From Clostridia bacterium (GTDB lineage: Bacteria > Bacillota > Clostridia > Oscillospirales > Acutalibacteraceae): a DNA stretch of 64,000 nt. Of this stretch, positions 17,044-25,982 are shown one piece after another (position 1 is the stretch's first letter; every line of letters begins with the position of its first letter). Position numbers and translations under genes: made by a program. The notes beneath the pieces were generated by a model. That model ran no database searches, had not been told where the DNA came from, and saw nothing but the letters and a program-made list of their open reading frames with translations. Location: positions 92,948-156,947 of the forward strand of contig JAFODS010000019.1 in NCBI GenBank assembly GCA_017380575.1, read 5' to 3'.

Positions 17044-18313
17044 TTTCAGATATCTTGTCAGCGTAGTTATACCGGTCTACAACGTAGAAAAATACCTTGA
17101 TTTGTGTATGCAGTCGCTCCTTAAGCAAACTCTTGAATTTAATAAAATGCAGGTTCTTCTCGTCAATGACGGTTCAACCGATTCAAGCGAAGAAATCTGC
17201 AAAAGCTACGCTGAAAAATATGAGAATGTTTTTCTTTACACCAAGGTTAACGAAGGTGCCTCGCAGGCAAGGAATTTTGCTCTTGACAGGGCAGAGGGTA
17301 GGTATATTTTTTACCTCGATTCCGATGATACCGTAAAACCTGAAACTATCAAATCGGTGTGCAGCTTTTTTGATTCGGTCTATGATGAGGTTGACCTTGT
17401 TACATACAGAATTATACAGTATCATAACGGCAGACCTACGATTGTTCACTACCGTTATATGACGTTACTTGAAACAGGCGTGTATGACCTTAACGACCCG
17501 AAAAACAGGTTTATTACGCAGACTCATATGAATGTCTGTGTCAAAAATTTAAGAGAAAACAACGTTAAATTCGACACAATCAAGCACGAGGATGAAAAAT
17601 ACTGCTGTGAAATTCTTCGCAGAAAAATGAAGATAGGCTTTTGTGATAAGGGTGAATATGTTTATAACAGAAGCAATGTGAACAGCGTTGTTTCAACTCA
17701 GTTTTCACCCGAGCATATTTTCGAAACCTCGATGAAGCTTTATGAGGATTTGTTCGATTCTTTCCCGGGAAAAGTACCTCCGTATTTTCAGGGTATTGTG
17801 TTCAATGATTTCCGCTGGAAGCTTATGGACGGTAAATTCTTCCCTGATCACCTTGAAGGTGACGATTGGATTAAGGCGAACAAAAGAATAGATTCTCTTC
17901 TTTCAAGAATGGATTCGAACACAATAATTTTACATCCGTCTGTCAGCGTTGAGCATATGCACTATTGGCTTAAGCGTCGCGGAGGGTGTACTGTTTTTAA
18001 CAATCCTGTCAGTCTTTCAGTCTGCTGCGAAGGTAAAATGATATTTCAGGTAAAGAACCTTAAAGCAACAAAAAGCGTTAAAGATGACGTTACGGAGTTT
18101 TCAATCAAATCTCCGATATTCTTCCACCTGAAAAAGAAGAATATTGTTATCAGACGAAACGGTGAACCGATTGATTTCAGCTTTGTTGACTCGCATACAG
18201 ATAAGGAGCACCTTGAGCCAAAGATGCTTTATCCTCAGTTTACAGTCAGCACAGAAGAGGCTCAGAATGCTGAGTTCACCGTTGAGATAAATTCAATTTC
18301 GTACAAAATATAA
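17036..18313 (+). CDS. Family 2 glycosyltransferase
   Basis: GT-A glycosyltransferase that transfers a sugar from a nucleotide-sugar to a surface polymer or acceptor. Motifs: SVVIPVYNVEKYLDLCMQSL near residues 9-28, LLVNDGSTDSS near 47-57 (nucleotide-binding Asp), GASQARNFAL near 79, and the DxD-type YLDSDDTV near 98-105. The C-terminal half is an all-beta accessory region without a recognised domain. The TTG at 17036 is preferred: GGAGGTGA at 17023-17030 is an excellent ribosome site with 5-base spacing, whereas a GTG at 17027 would lie inside that site. About 425 aa. It overlaps the end of the preceding gene. Confidence 0.88.
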   Translation: MDDFRYLVSVVIPVYNVEKYLDLCMQSLLKQTLEFNKMQVLLVNDGSTDSSEEICKSYAEKYENVFLYTKVNEGASQARNFALDRAEGRYIFYLDSDDTVKPETIKSVCSFFDSVYDEVDLVTYRIIQYHNGRPTIVHYRYMTLLETGVYDLNDPKNRFITQTHMNVCVKNLRENNVKFDTIKHEDEKYCCEILRRKMKIGFCDKGEYVYNRSNVNSVVSTQFSPEHIFETSMKLYEDLFDSFPGKVPPYFQGIVFNDFRWKLMDGKFFPDHLEGDDWIKANKRIDSLLSRMDSNTIILHPSVSVEHMHYWLKRRGGCTVFNNPVSLSVCCEGKMIFQVKNLKATKSVKDDVTEFSIKSPIFFHLKKKNIVIRRNGEPIDFSFVDSHTDKEHLEPKMLYPQFTVSTEEAQNAEFTVEINSISYKI

Positions 18314-18328
18314 AATGGAAGTGTAATA

Positions 18329-19045
18329 ATGGAAAAGCAGACACCGATTATCGAAATGGAACTTTATATTGTAAGACACGGTCAGTCCTGCACAAACATT
18401 AAGGACGGTTACGGTGTTCCAGAGGAAGAGCTTACGCGTGACAAATTGGTTAACCCTCCGTTAACAGAGCTTGGCAAACATCAGGCTGAAATGCTCGGTG
18501 ACTACTACAAGGATGTAAAATTCGATGCAGTTTTTGCAAGTCCGTTACGTCGTGCAACAATGACTGCTTACCTTGCTGTTATGCAGAATGAATGCTCGGA
18601 AAAGTTTGTTTACACAATGCCGTGGCTTATTGAATGCGGTATAGGTGAGGATTATTCTGCTGTCACATTTGATGAACTTAATGCTGAGTTTGACGGAAAA
18701 ATACTTGCTCCCGAAGGAATAGACGTCAGCGGAAATCTTATTAACGGTGACGGCCAGAATCAGGACTCTCACCGCAGAAGGGCTGAAAATGTAATAGCTT
18801 ACCTGAAAAACCGCTATCATAACGGTGAAAAGGTAATGTGCGTTGCTCATGGAGGATTCAATACAGATATTTTTCTGCACGCTGTCAAGGCACAGGACAC
18901 ACGTCTTTTTGACCCTGCTTTTTCTAACACAGGAGTTACGAAAATTATAATTTATAAAGAAAATACAGGCCCCTACGGTTATGACATTGAGCTTTGCTAT
19001 CTCAACAGCACAGCTCATCTTGCAAAAGAAAAATGCTCGGTTTAA
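18329..19045 (+). CDS. Histidine phosphatase (phosphoglycerate mutase-like) family protein
   Basis: Branch-1 histidine phosphatase; the nucleophilic histidine sits in YIVRHGQSCTN (residues 12-22). Other family residues are ASPLRRATMTA near 70-80, the acidic ECGIGEDY near 102 and the second catalytic histidine in VAHGGFN near 172. 238 aa, longer than minimal PhoE/CobC phosphatases. It is 15 bp after the glycosyltransferase and probably in its operon, which might suggest a sugar-phosphate substrate, but the family is too broad to say. The terminator loop overlaps its stop codon. Confidence 0.85.
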   Translation: MEKQTPIIEMELYIVRHGQSCTNIKDGYGVPEEELTRDKLVNPPLTELGKHQAEMLGDYYKDVKFDAVFASPLRRATMTAYLAVMQNECSEKFVYTMPWLIECGIGEDYSAVTFDELNAEFDGKILAPEGIDVSGNLINGDGQNQDSHRRRAENVIAYLKNRYHNGEKVMCVAHGGFNTDIFLHAVKAQDTRLFDPAFSNTGVTKIIIYKENTGPYGYDIELCYLNSTAHLAKEKCSV

Positions 19046-19064
19046 GCCGAGCATTTAATTTTTT
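19031..19064. terminator. Bidirectional terminator between convergent operons
   Basis: Perfect 10-bp stem AAATGCTCGG / CCGAGCATTT with a short loop containing the stop codon of the upstream gene, followed by AATTTTTTG. Confidence 0.85.
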
Positions 19065-19065
19065 G

Positions 19066-19554
19066 TTATTTTCTTTTATATTCACACCAACGGAATTTAT
19101 ATCCGTTACATTCTTTCTCACCCGAATCTTCAGAAAGCATCCATTCGTCAGGAGAAAGGGCAGGGAATTTTTTGTCAGCCTCGTCTGCAACTGCATCAAC
19201 GTGTGTAATGATTGCTGTGTCACACATAGGCAAAAGTAAGGTATAAATTGATTCACCGCCGATAACGTAAACGTCATCGCTGTTGTACTGTGAAAGAACA
19301 TTTTTGAGTTCCTCAAGGTCAGAAACGAAGGTTGCACCTTCAACTTCAAGGTCTTTGTTTCTCGAAAGAACGATGTTTACTCTGTTTTTTAACGGTTTTG
19401 AATTCGGGAATGACTCAAGCGTCTTTCTTCCCATAACGCAAATTTTTTCTATTGTTTTTGAACGGAAGAACTTAAGGTCATCGGGAATATAAAAAAGAAG
19501 ATCGTTTTTATTGCCGATATTCCATTCTTTATCAACCGCAACTATTAACTTCAT
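19066..19554 (-). CDS. folA: Dihydrofolate reductase
   Basis: Reduces dihydrofolate to tetrahydrofolate with NADPH, regenerating the cofactor consumed by the adjacent ThyA. Features: IVAVDKEWNIGNKNDLLFYIPDDLKFF at the N terminus (substrate Asp in the PDDLKFFR helix near residue 27), VMGRKTLESFP near 41-51, and YVIGGESIYTLLLP near 97-110. 162 aa is typical for chromosomal DHFR. It is the last gene of the yaaL-bofA-phosphoesterase-thyA-folA series, 11 bp after thyA. Confidence 0.95.
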   Translation of the reverse strand: MKLIVAVDKEWNIGNKNDLLFYIPDDLKFFRSKTIEKICVMGRKTLESFPNSKPLKNRVNIVLSRNKDLEVEGATFVSDLEELKNVLSQYNSDDVYVIGGESIYTLLLPMCDTAIITHVDAVADEADKKFPALSPDEWMLSEDSGEKECNGYKFRWCEYKRK

Positions 19555-19565
19555 ATTAATCCACC

Positions 19566-20411
19566 TCAGACTGCGATAGGAATGTTTTTGATCTGTTCGT
19601 GTGTTTCGTAGTTGTCAAGTCTTACATCGTCAACCGTGAAATCGTAGAAATCCTTGATTTCAGGATTGATCCAGAAGGTTGGTGCGGGGAGAGGCTCACG
19701 TTTGATAAGCTCCTGAATGACGGGAATGTGTCTGTCATAAATGTGAGCGTCTGCAATAACGTGCACGAATTCACCGATTTCCATATCGCACACCTGTGCG
19801 AACATATGAAGAAGAACACAGTACTGAACAACATTCCAGTTGTTTGCTGCGAGTACGTCCTGACTTCTCTGATTGAGAATACCGTTGAGCACGAGCTTGC
19901 CGTTTTCACCCTGAGTTACATTGAAGGTCATACTGTATGCACAAGGGTAAAGACCCATCTCACTCAGGTCGTGGTGATTGTAGATATTTGTCATAATACG
20001 GCGGCTGAACGGATTGTTTTTAAGGTCGTAAAGAACTCTGTCAACCTGGTCAAACATACCTTCCTTATACTGGTGCTTGACACCAAGCTGATAGCCGTAT
20101 GCCTTGCCGATGCTACCGTTTTCGTCCGCCCATGAATCCCAGATGTGTGAGTTAAGGTCATTGATATTATTTGACTTTTTCTGCCATATCCAAAGGATTT
20201 CATCAACGCAGGACTTGAAAGCAGTACGTCTTAATGTAAGTGCGGGAAACTCCTTTTTAAGGTCATATCTGTTTACAACACAGAAAAGCTTCTGTGTATA
20301 AGCGGGTGTGCCGTCCTCCCATACGGGACGGACTTTCTCACCTTTGGTGTCGGTACCGTTTTCAAGGATATTCTTACACATATCAATAAATAATTTATCA
20401 GCGTAGCTCAT
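19566..20411 (-). CDS. thyA: Thymidylate synthase (ThyA type)
   Basis: Methylates dUMP to dTMP using methylene-tetrahydrofolate and produces dihydrofolate. The nucleophilic cysteine is in LYPCAYSMTF, followed by the RSQDVLAANNWNVVQY nucleotide-binding stretch. N-terminal LTLRRTAFKSCVDEILW and C-terminal HIYDRHIPVIQELI match the family. 281 aa. It follows the phosphoesterase gene by 3 bp and precedes folA by 11 bp. Presence of ThyA argues against dependence on a flavin-dependent ThyX. Confidence 0.96.
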   Translation of the reverse strand: MSYADKLFIDMCKNILENGTDTKGEKVRPVWEDGTPAYTQKLFCVVNRYDLKKEFPALTLRRTAFKSCVDEILWIWQKKSNNINDLNSHIWDSWADENGSIGKAYGYQLGVKHQYKEGMFDQVDRVLYDLKNNPFSRRIMTNIYNHHDLSEMGLYPCAYSMTFNVTQGENGKLVLNGILNQRSQDVLAANNWNVVQYCVLLHMFAQVCDMEIGEFVHVIADAHIYDRHIPVIQELIKREPLPAPTFWINPEIKDFYDFTVDDVRLDNYETHEQIKNIPIAV

Positions 20412-20414
20412 TTT

Positions 20415-21230
20415 TTACTCTCCTTTAATTTTTATTAAACATATTTCAGGTCTGCAGTTGAAGCGAAGGGGAAGGGGATAGTTTCCGATTCCCGAAGTAA
20501 CATACAGACCGGTGTTTTCAAATTCATATAAACCTTTGTCAGTAATGGTTCCGTTATATGTGATTTTAGGCAGAATATGACCGTTATAGTACAATCCGTC
20601 GAGGAAGGGCAAACGAATCATTCCGCCGTGGGTATCACCGCTGAAAACGTAATCAAAACCAAAATCGCCGTAGTGAGACATTGACGGGATGTGGGAAAGA
20701 AGAATATTGATTCTGTCATTTGGCGGTGTTTCAAATTCGTTTGAAAGATTGAATGTATCCGAAAAATAAACATTGTCTATTCCGTAAATTCTTAACTTAT
20801 TTCCTTTGATATCTACATCGCGGAATTCATAATCAAGCAGGAAAACGTTTTTAATATTATCAAGTTTTTGCTTGTATTCTTCATCATAATCGTGGTCGCC
20901 TGTAACTGCGTAAATATCCGCAATATCTGAAAGCTTTTCTAAAAAACTTATAACATTGTCAATTCTGCCTGTCATTCCTCTGGAGTACATATCGCCCAGA
21001 ACAAATATGATATCAGGTTTTGTTTCTTTAACACGACTTATTACTTCGTTGTTGTCATAGATAAAAGAATAATGAAGGTCAGAAACGAGTGCAATTCTGA
21101 TTTCATCTTTTGCTTTATCGGATGCAAGGGAGGCTTCGACTGTTTTTAGTGTCAGGTTGTTATAGCTCCAGACAACTAAAAGTAAAACGGTCAGGCAAAG
21201 ACAAAAGAATTTTACAAGTCTTTTTTTCAA
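20415..21230 (-). CDS. Membrane-anchored metallophosphoesterase (YaeI/YkuE-like)
   Basis: Calcineurin-like phosphoesterase with an N-terminal membrane anchor (FFCLCLTVLLLVVWSY, residues 9-24), so the enzyme domain is probably extracytoplasmic. Metal motifs: LVSDLHYSF near 48-56, LGDMYSRG near 79, GDHDYDEE near 113 (GDHD instead of the common GNHD), LSHIPSM near 178 and SGDTHGG near 197. 271 aa. It is tightly coupled to thyA (3 bp) although no functional link to folate is known. The substrate may be a lipid or peptidoglycan-precursor phosphate (family-level inference). Confidence 0.85.
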   Translation of the reverse strand: MKKRLVKFFCLCLTVLLLVVWSYNNLTLKTVEASLASDKAKDEIRIALVSDLHYSFIYDNNEVISRVKETKPDIIFVLGDMYSRGMTGRIDNVISFLEKLSDIADIYAVTGDHDYDEEYKQKLDNIKNVFLLDYEFRDVDIKGNKLRIYGIDNVYFSDTFNLSNEFETPPNDRINILLSHIPSMSHYGDFGFDYVFSGDTHGGMIRLPFLDGLYYNGHILPKITYNGTITDKGLYEFENTGLYVTSGIGNYPLPLRFNCRPEICLIKIKGE

Positions 21231-21300
21231 AGAACCACATCCTTAATTATACAGCGTTATTATATATCAAATCTTAACAAAAAACAACTGTTTAATTGTT

Positions 21301-21555
21301 TTATCTGAATATAGTGTCAAGAAAAAGAAGAGCTATGCAAGCAGGAGTACCGAAAACACACGAAAAAGCTATTGTATACCAATTAAGAGCAACGGTTACA
21401 CCTGTCAGAAGACCGATAACATTAACAGCAAGCAGTGAAGCAAGCCCTTGAAAGGCAGAGTTTATCAAACTTTTGAAAAAATGCCCGCTTTTTACCGCTG
21501 TGATATAAACAGCTAAAGCACCTGTAGCCAACAGTATGATTACAACAGCTTTCAT
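21301..21555 (-). CDS. bofA: BofA-family sigma-K processing inhibitor
   Basis: 84-residue membrane protein with two or three hydrophobic helices (VVIILLATGALAVYI, LINSAFQGLASLLAVNVIGLL and FSCVFGTPACIALLFL). The conserved GTPACIALLFLDTIF C terminus fits the BofA/YabK family. In Bacillus, BofA in the outer forespore membrane inhibits the SpoIVFB protease until sigma K is needed. It overlaps yaaL by 4 bases as in the recR-yaaL-bofA arrangement, but recR is not adjacent here. Confidence 0.85.
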   Translation of the reverse strand: MKAVVIILLATGALAVYITAVKSGHFFKSLINSAFQGLASLLAVNVIGLLTGVTVALNWYTIAFSCVFGTPACIALLFLDTIFR

Positions 21556-21806
21556 ATGTTTATACCGCCGATAAAACAGGGATTATGAACTTTGCCGAGC
21601 TTGGCCTCTTTTATAAGATAGCTGTAATGTGTTTCCAGTTCTTTCATTCTGTAAATTATGGATTCGGTTTCATATGGGTCAGTAACCTCGTTAAACAGCA
21701 GATATGCTTTGTTAAGCTCACTGATAACACGTTTGGTTTCTTCGGTAAGCAGTTTATCTTCTTTGGCAATTATTTTACTGTCGGCAAACAAATCAATTAT
21801 CATCAT
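21552..21806 (-). CDS. yaaL: YaaL-like DUF2508 protein
   Basis: 84-residue acidic, mostly helical soluble protein (LLTEETKRVISELNKAYLLF, then IYRMKELETHYSYLIKEA). Family and position next to bofA correspond to B. subtilis YaaL, whose function is not known. The start ATGATG has an AGGTTAAT-type ribosome region. An in-frame second ATG at 21803 is equally possible. Confidence 0.78.
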   Translation of the reverse strand: MMIIDLFADSKIIAKEDKLLTEETKRVISELNKAYLLFNEVTDPYETESIIYRMKELETHYSYLIKEAKLGKVHNPCFIGGINI

Positions 21807-21892
21807 ATTAACCTCCGTTTTCTTTGATAAATTAATATTGCTAAAAGCGGAGATTTATGATAGTATTAAATCAGTTTCGGGAGGTGACACCA

Positions 21893-23098
21893 ATGTATGA
21901 TATAGCTGTTATAGGTGCGGGCGCATCGGGAATTGTTGCGGCGATAAGTGCGAAGAAAACGAATGATAACCTTTCGGTTGCATTGATAGAAGCTTTACCT
22001 AAAATAGGAAAAAAGATTCTTGCAACTGGCAACGGAAGATGCAACCTTACAAATCTTACAGCAAATACGAAAAGCTATAATACAAAAGCGGTTTCGGCTG
22101 TTATGGGAAATTGCCCTCCGAATAAAATTATTGAATTTTTCTCTTCAATAGGTCTTGAATGTGTCACCGACAGCGAATCAAGAGTTTATCCTATGAGCAA
22201 CACAGCAACGGGTGTTCTTGATTGCCTCAGGTTTGAAGCAGACCGTCTTGAAATAGATGTTATTACAGATACAAAAGTAACATCTGTTCGAAAGAACAAC
22301 AGGACTTTTGTTATCAATGACAGCATTGAGTGCAGAAAGGTTGTTGTCGCAACTGGCGGAAAAGCGGCACCCTCACAAGGCTCTGACGGAAGCGGATATC
22401 CGATAATTAAATCTTTAGGACATACGGTTACACAGCTTTATCCCGGACTGGTTCAGCTTACAGTTAAGGAAAATCTTAAATTTCTCAAGGGGATAAGGGT
22501 TAAAGCTACTGTTTCTTTGAAGGATAAAAACGGCAAAATGCTTGATAAATCGGAAGGTGAGATTCTTTTTGCAGATTACGGTCTTTCGGGAATTGCGATA
22601 ATGGATGTCAGCAGAAGTGTCAAGGAAAACAACTGCATATGCAGTCTTGATATACTTTCCGATATGAAAAATGAAGCGGTATATGAATTCATCGCAAAAG
22701 CCAAAAAACGAAACCCGTCGCTTTTGCTTGAGGATGCATTGTGCGGAATCTTACCTAAAAAGGTAGGATATCTGATTATCAAAAACTCAGGTTTCAGGCA
22801 GGATATAACCTTACGTGAACTGAGAAACGAAGATATAAATAAATTCGTCTGTAATATGAAAAACTGTGTTTTTACAGTAATAGGTACAAGAGGTTTTGAC
22901 AGTGCACAGATTACCGTCGGCGGAGCAGTGTTTGATGAGTTTGATACAAAAACTCTTGAATCGAAATTTGCAGAAGGTCTTTACTGCACAGGTGAACTCC
23001 TGGATGTTGATGCACCCTGCGGTGGATTTAATCTCCAATGGGCGTGGGCGAGCGGAATTGTTGCAGGAAACGCTGCGGCATATAGTTTAACAAGATGA
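21893..23098 (+). CDS. HI0933/BaiN-family NAD(P)/FAD-dependent oxidoreductase
   Basis: Flavoprotein with an N-terminal FAD-binding Rossmann fold (AVIGAGASGIVAAIS, residues 5-19), the family signature GNGRCNLTN near 47-55, VVATGGKAAPSQGSDGSGY near 153-171, and C-terminal TVGGAVFDEFDTKTLESK and CGGFNLQWAWASG. The ATG at 21893 follows GGGAGGTGACACCA, an ideal ribosome site, and removes 12 unrelated residues of the longer frame. 401 aa. Some relatives (BaiN) act on bile-acid intermediates, but most members are of unknown substrate and this one should not be called BaiN on family alone. Confidence 0.9.
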   Translation: MYDIAVIGAGASGIVAAISAKKTNDNLSVALIEALPKIGKKILATGNGRCNLTNLTANTKSYNTKAVSAVMGNCPPNKIIEFFSSIGLECVTDSESRVYPMSNTATGVLDCLRFEADRLEIDVITDTKVTSVRKNNRTFVINDSIECRKVVVATGGKAAPSQGSDGSGYPIIKSLGHTVTQLYPGLVQLTVKENLKFLKGIRVKATVSLKDKNGKMLDKSEGEILFADYGLSGIAIMDVSRSVKENNCICSLDILSDMKNEAVYEFIAKAKKRNPSLLLEDALCGILPKKVGYLIIKNSGFRQDITLRELRNEDINKFVCNMKNCVFTVIGTRGFDSAQITVGGAVFDEFDTKTLESKFAEGLYCTGELLDVDAPCGGFNLQWAWASGIVAGNAAAYSLTR

Positions 23099-23158
23099 AT
23101 GAAGTTAGTCACAAAGATATTGAGATAATTTAAAATCGTATTTCTTGGGGGATATAGA

Positions 23159-23803
23159 ATGAAGAAAGTTTTTGTGTTTATGTTGGTTTTACTGTTGTTT
23201 TCAGGTTGCAGCATAAATGAGGATACGACCCCCGGAGAATCTGAAACAATCGCAACTGAACCTACAATTGCAACCGAAAAGCCAAGTGACAGTTTTGAAA
23301 ATGTAGCGATTATTAATCATAAGATGTCAAGATTTTTTGCAGGATATGATCATTATGATGCCAACAAAGCGGTTGAAAAAATACTTAATCTTATCAATCA
23401 AAGGGATAAAAATGCTTTGATAGCTGAATTTTCTCAGGGAACAAAAAATTGTGAAGATCTTGACAGGCAAGTTGAAGTTTTATTTGATTACATTAATGAG
23501 CCGATTGTTGATTACACTGAAGCCGAACCGGGAGTGGCAGAAGATGTAAGCTATGGCGAAACTGTTCGAAAATCGTTCAGAATTTCGATAGAAGCGTATA
23601 CAGATTCTATGAAATACTATTTTGATTTTGAGATAGTGCAAATTGACAAAGCAAATGAAAACAATGTCGGAATAAATTCAATGTGTGTGTTTGCCGAAGA
23701 AGTTAATCAATATTATCTTGATAACTATGATGTAAATGATTTTCCGTCAAGAGAAGTAACGTCAGGATTGGTTTGTTTTTCAAAAGATGGAATAATTAAC
23801 TGA
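23159..23803 (+). CDS. Putative lipoprotein (DUF5104-like)
   Basis: Signal peptide with lipobox LLLFSGC (Cys18), then a Thr/Glu/Pro-rich linker and an alpha/beta domain with an NTF2-like feel (AVEKILNLINQRDKNALIAEF, then YYFDFEIVQIDK). 214 aa. A GGGGGATATAGA ribosome region precedes the ATG. It resembles DUF5104 lipoproteins of Firmicutes, whose role is unknown. More AT-rich than neighbours. A terminator follows. Confidence 0.72.
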   Translation: MKKVFVFMLVLLLFSGCSINEDTTPGESETIATEPTIATEKPSDSFENVAIINHKMSRFFAGYDHYDANKAVEKILNLINQRDKNALIAEFSQGTKNCEDLDRQVEVLFDYINEPIVDYTEAEPGVAEDVSYGETVRKSFRISIEAYTDSMKYYFDFEIVQIDKANENNVGINSMCVFAEEVNQYYLDNYDVNDFPSREVTSGLVCFSKDGIIN

Positions 23804-23841
23804 AAGCTAAATTAAAACAATATACTGTTAAAAAAAGAGTA

Positions 23842-23863
23842 AAAGCACCCTAATGGGTGCTTT
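23842..23863. terminator. Bidirectional terminator
   Basis: Perfect stem AAAGCACCC / GGGTGCTTT with a TAAT loop, between the convergent lipoprotein and ricT genes. A-rich left flank and CTTTACTTT right flank. Confidence 0.8.
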
Positions 23864-23870
23864 CTTTACT

Positions 23871-24734
23871 TTATTCAATATCTTTCAATGCATCAATTTC
23901 TGATTTATCAACAGTAATTCTTTTGTCCTTGATAAGCTTTACATCTTTTCTGTGATATACTGCAGGGGCGGCTTCAGGATATCTGTCAAGGCAGATTTTA
24001 AGCATTCCTTTAAGAAGATTGACTTCAACAACGGAGCCTTTACCCTGCGGAGTGTCAACGATTGCACCGACCTTGGGTGTTACGTGAAGAAGATGTTCGT
24101 ATGCGTTCTGCTCGTATTTAAGACAGCACATAAGTCTTCCGCACGTACCGCTGATTTTAGTGGGGTTAAGGGAAAGACCCTGTTCCTTTGCCATCTTGAT
24201 TGAAACGGGCTGGAAATCACCGAGAAAGCTGTTACAGCAGAAAGGCCTTCCGCAGATGCCGAGACCGCCCTTCATCTTTGATTCGTCACGCACACCGATC
24301 TGACGAAGCTCAATTCTTATTCTGAATACGCTTGCAAGGTCTTTTACAAGCTCACGGAAGTCAACACGTCCGTCAGATGTGAAATAGAAAAGAACCTTAC
24401 TTCCGTCAAAAGTATATTCAACATCCACAAGCTTCATGTCAAGCTTGTGGTTTTCGATTTTCTTAAGGCAGATTTCGAAAGCTTCCTTTTCCTTAATCTT
24501 ATTGTTTTCAACAGTTTTAAGATCTTCAGGAGTAGCAAGACGGATAATCGGCTTAAGCGGTTTTATGATTTCTTCGTCATCTATTGTTCTGTTTTCCATT
24601 GCAACTTCACCGCATTCGATACCGCGTACGGTTTCGACAATTGCAAAGTCACCTTTTTTAAATTCAACGTCAAGGGGATCAAAATAATAAATCTTACCGA
24701 CCTCTTTAAAACGTATTCCGACTACTTTGGACAT
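23871..24734 (-). CDS. ricT: RicT/YaaT PSP1-domain protein
   Basis: Subunit of the Ric (YaaT-YlbF-YmcA) complex, which in Bacillus carries iron-sulfur clusters and promotes RNase Y-mediated mRNA maturation and sporulation. The PSP1 domain fills residues 5-240; the conserved cysteines appear in CGRPFCCNSFL near 167 and CGRLMCCLKYE near 198. 287 aa is standard. It is third in the darA-holB-ricT cluster, matching the yaaQ-holB-yaaT order. In Clostridia the family is often mislabelled as stage 0 sporulation protein. Confidence 0.92.
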   Translation of the reverse strand: MSKVVGIRFKEVGKIYYFDPLDVEFKKGDFAIVETVRGIECGEVAMENRTIDDEEIIKPLKPIIRLATPEDLKTVENNKIKEKEAFEICLKKIENHKLDMKLVDVEYTFDGSKVLFYFTSDGRVDFRELVKDLASVFRIRIELRQIGVRDESKMKGGLGICGRPFCCNSFLGDFQPVSIKMAKEQGLSLNPTKISGTCGRLMCCLKYEQNAYEHLLHVTPKVGAIVDTPQGKGSVVEVNLLKGMLKICLDRYPEAAPAVYHRKDVKLIKDKRITVDKSEIDALKDIE

Positions 24735-24763
24735 AGTTGGTACCTCCGGGATTTGTATGGTAG

Positions 24764-25627
24764 TTATCCGCCGTAAGCAGTGTTTCTGAGTATACTGCAG
24801 AAGCGGGTTGTAAGCAGATTTTTGTTTGCATTTTTGTTGATACAGTCAAAGAGATGTTCTGTGTTTTCAACAAGTGCAATGAGTGTTTTTAACGGGAATT
24901 TAGCCGCCAGACGTTTTGCTGTATCTTCGTGGTGGCTCAGAGTAATGTTGCTTCCTGCATTTACTGCAACAGCATCGCGGAAAATAAGCTGCAACGATGT
25001 GAGGGTAACAGAAAATAAATCTTTATCTTTTTCAAAGGCTGACGAAAGTCGCATAAAATTAAGCTCCGTAACTTCTGTCAGAGCGACAGCAAGCTTTTCG
25101 GCAAGCTCATCGGCTTTGAGAGCGTACTCATCCGTAATTCTATGGTCATCAGCACCAAGGTTGAACGGTGTGACACGCGACATAATTGTTTCAAGAAGAG
25201 CGGCTCTTGACTCGCACAAAAGTATAAATCTTGCGTGTGAAGGCGGCTCTTCAAGTGTTTTAAGAAAAGCGTTCTGAGCCGAAGCGTTCATCTTGTCTGT
25301 GTTTTTTAAAATATATACCTTGCATTTTGCTTCGTTCGGAAGAATGTATGAGTCTGCACGGATTTCTCGTACAAAATCAACCTTGAATGTTTTTTCCTTC
25401 TTGTCTTCAGGGTCAAAAATTATAACGTCAGGATGCGTACCGTTTTTTAATTTAAGGCAGTCTTTGCACATTCCGCAGGGGACATCGCTTTGACAAAGAA
25501 ATGCTGAAGCAATATACAATGCAAGCTCGTCACGGTCATCAGCGTTGCCTGAGTCAATCAGAATTGCATGAGGAAGCCGACAGTTTTTAATCAGCTCCGT
25601 GACCATATCGAAAATCTTAGTGTTCAT
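24764..25627 (-). CDS. holB: DNA polymerase III delta' subunit
   Basis: Clamp-loader AAA+ subunit. A zinc module is visible as CQSDVPCGMCKDCLK near residues 39-53. The sensor and SRC-like region is LCESRAALLETIMSRVTPF near 138-156, preceded by MNASAQNAFLKTLEEPPSHARFILL, which is diagnostic for the family. The ATG at 25627 with an AGGAAT ribosome site is preferred; the frame extends upstream into darA to 25672 but those 15 residues are not family-like. 287 aa. It lies between darA and ricT. Confidence 0.92.
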   Translation of the reverse strand: MNTKIFDMVTELIKNCRLPHAILIDSGNADDRDELALYIASAFLCQSDVPCGMCKDCLKLKNGTHPDVIIFDPEDKKEKTFKVDFVREIRADSYILPNEAKCKVYILKNTDKMNASAQNAFLKTLEEPPSHARFILLCESRAALLETIMSRVTPFNLGADDHRITDEYALKADELAEKLAVALTEVTELNFMRLSSAFEKDKDLFSVTLTSLQLIFRDAVAVNAGSNITLSHHEDTAKRLAAKFPLKTLIALVENTEHLFDCINKNANKNLLTTRFCSILRNTAYGG

Positions 25628-25643
25628 AAAAATTCCTGCTTTA

Positions 25644-25967
25644 TTACATTTTGTGGAACTGTTCAACGTCAAGGACGAAAACAGTAGCTCCGCCGACTGT
25701 TATCTGAACGGGGATTGCAGGCATTACACCGCTTTCAAACGCAGGAGAAACTGAAGTGATTTCTTCTCTTTTTCTGCAATTGGTACGAAGAATTTCAAGA
25801 AGTGTATCAACCTTGTCATCCTCAACACCCATAAGAAGTGTAAGGTTGCCTGCACGCAGAAATCCTCCTGTTGTTGAGAGCTTTGTGGCATAAAAACCGG
25901 CTTTTGTAATTTCGCTGAGAACTGTCTGTGAATCGTCACTGTTGATGATTGCAACAATAAGTTTCAT
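25644..25967 (-). CDS. darA: Cyclic-di-AMP receptor DarA/PstA
   Basis: PII-like trimeric protein that binds c-di-AMP. Family features: MKLIVAIINSDDSQTV at the start, GFYATKLSTTGGFLRAGN (residues 24-41, the T-loop/ligand region) and LLMGVEDDKVDTLLE. 107 aa is typical. It is followed 17 bp later by holB, the conserved yaaQ-holB neighbourhood of Firmicutes. Downstream signalling partners are not known. Confidence 0.93.
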   Translation of the reverse strand: MKLIVAIINSDDSQTVLSEITKAGFYATKLSTTGGFLRAGNLTLLMGVEDDKVDTLLEILRTNCRKREEITSVSPAFESGVMPAIPVQITVGGATVFVLDVEQFHKM

Positions 25968-25982
25968 AACAAGATCATTCCT

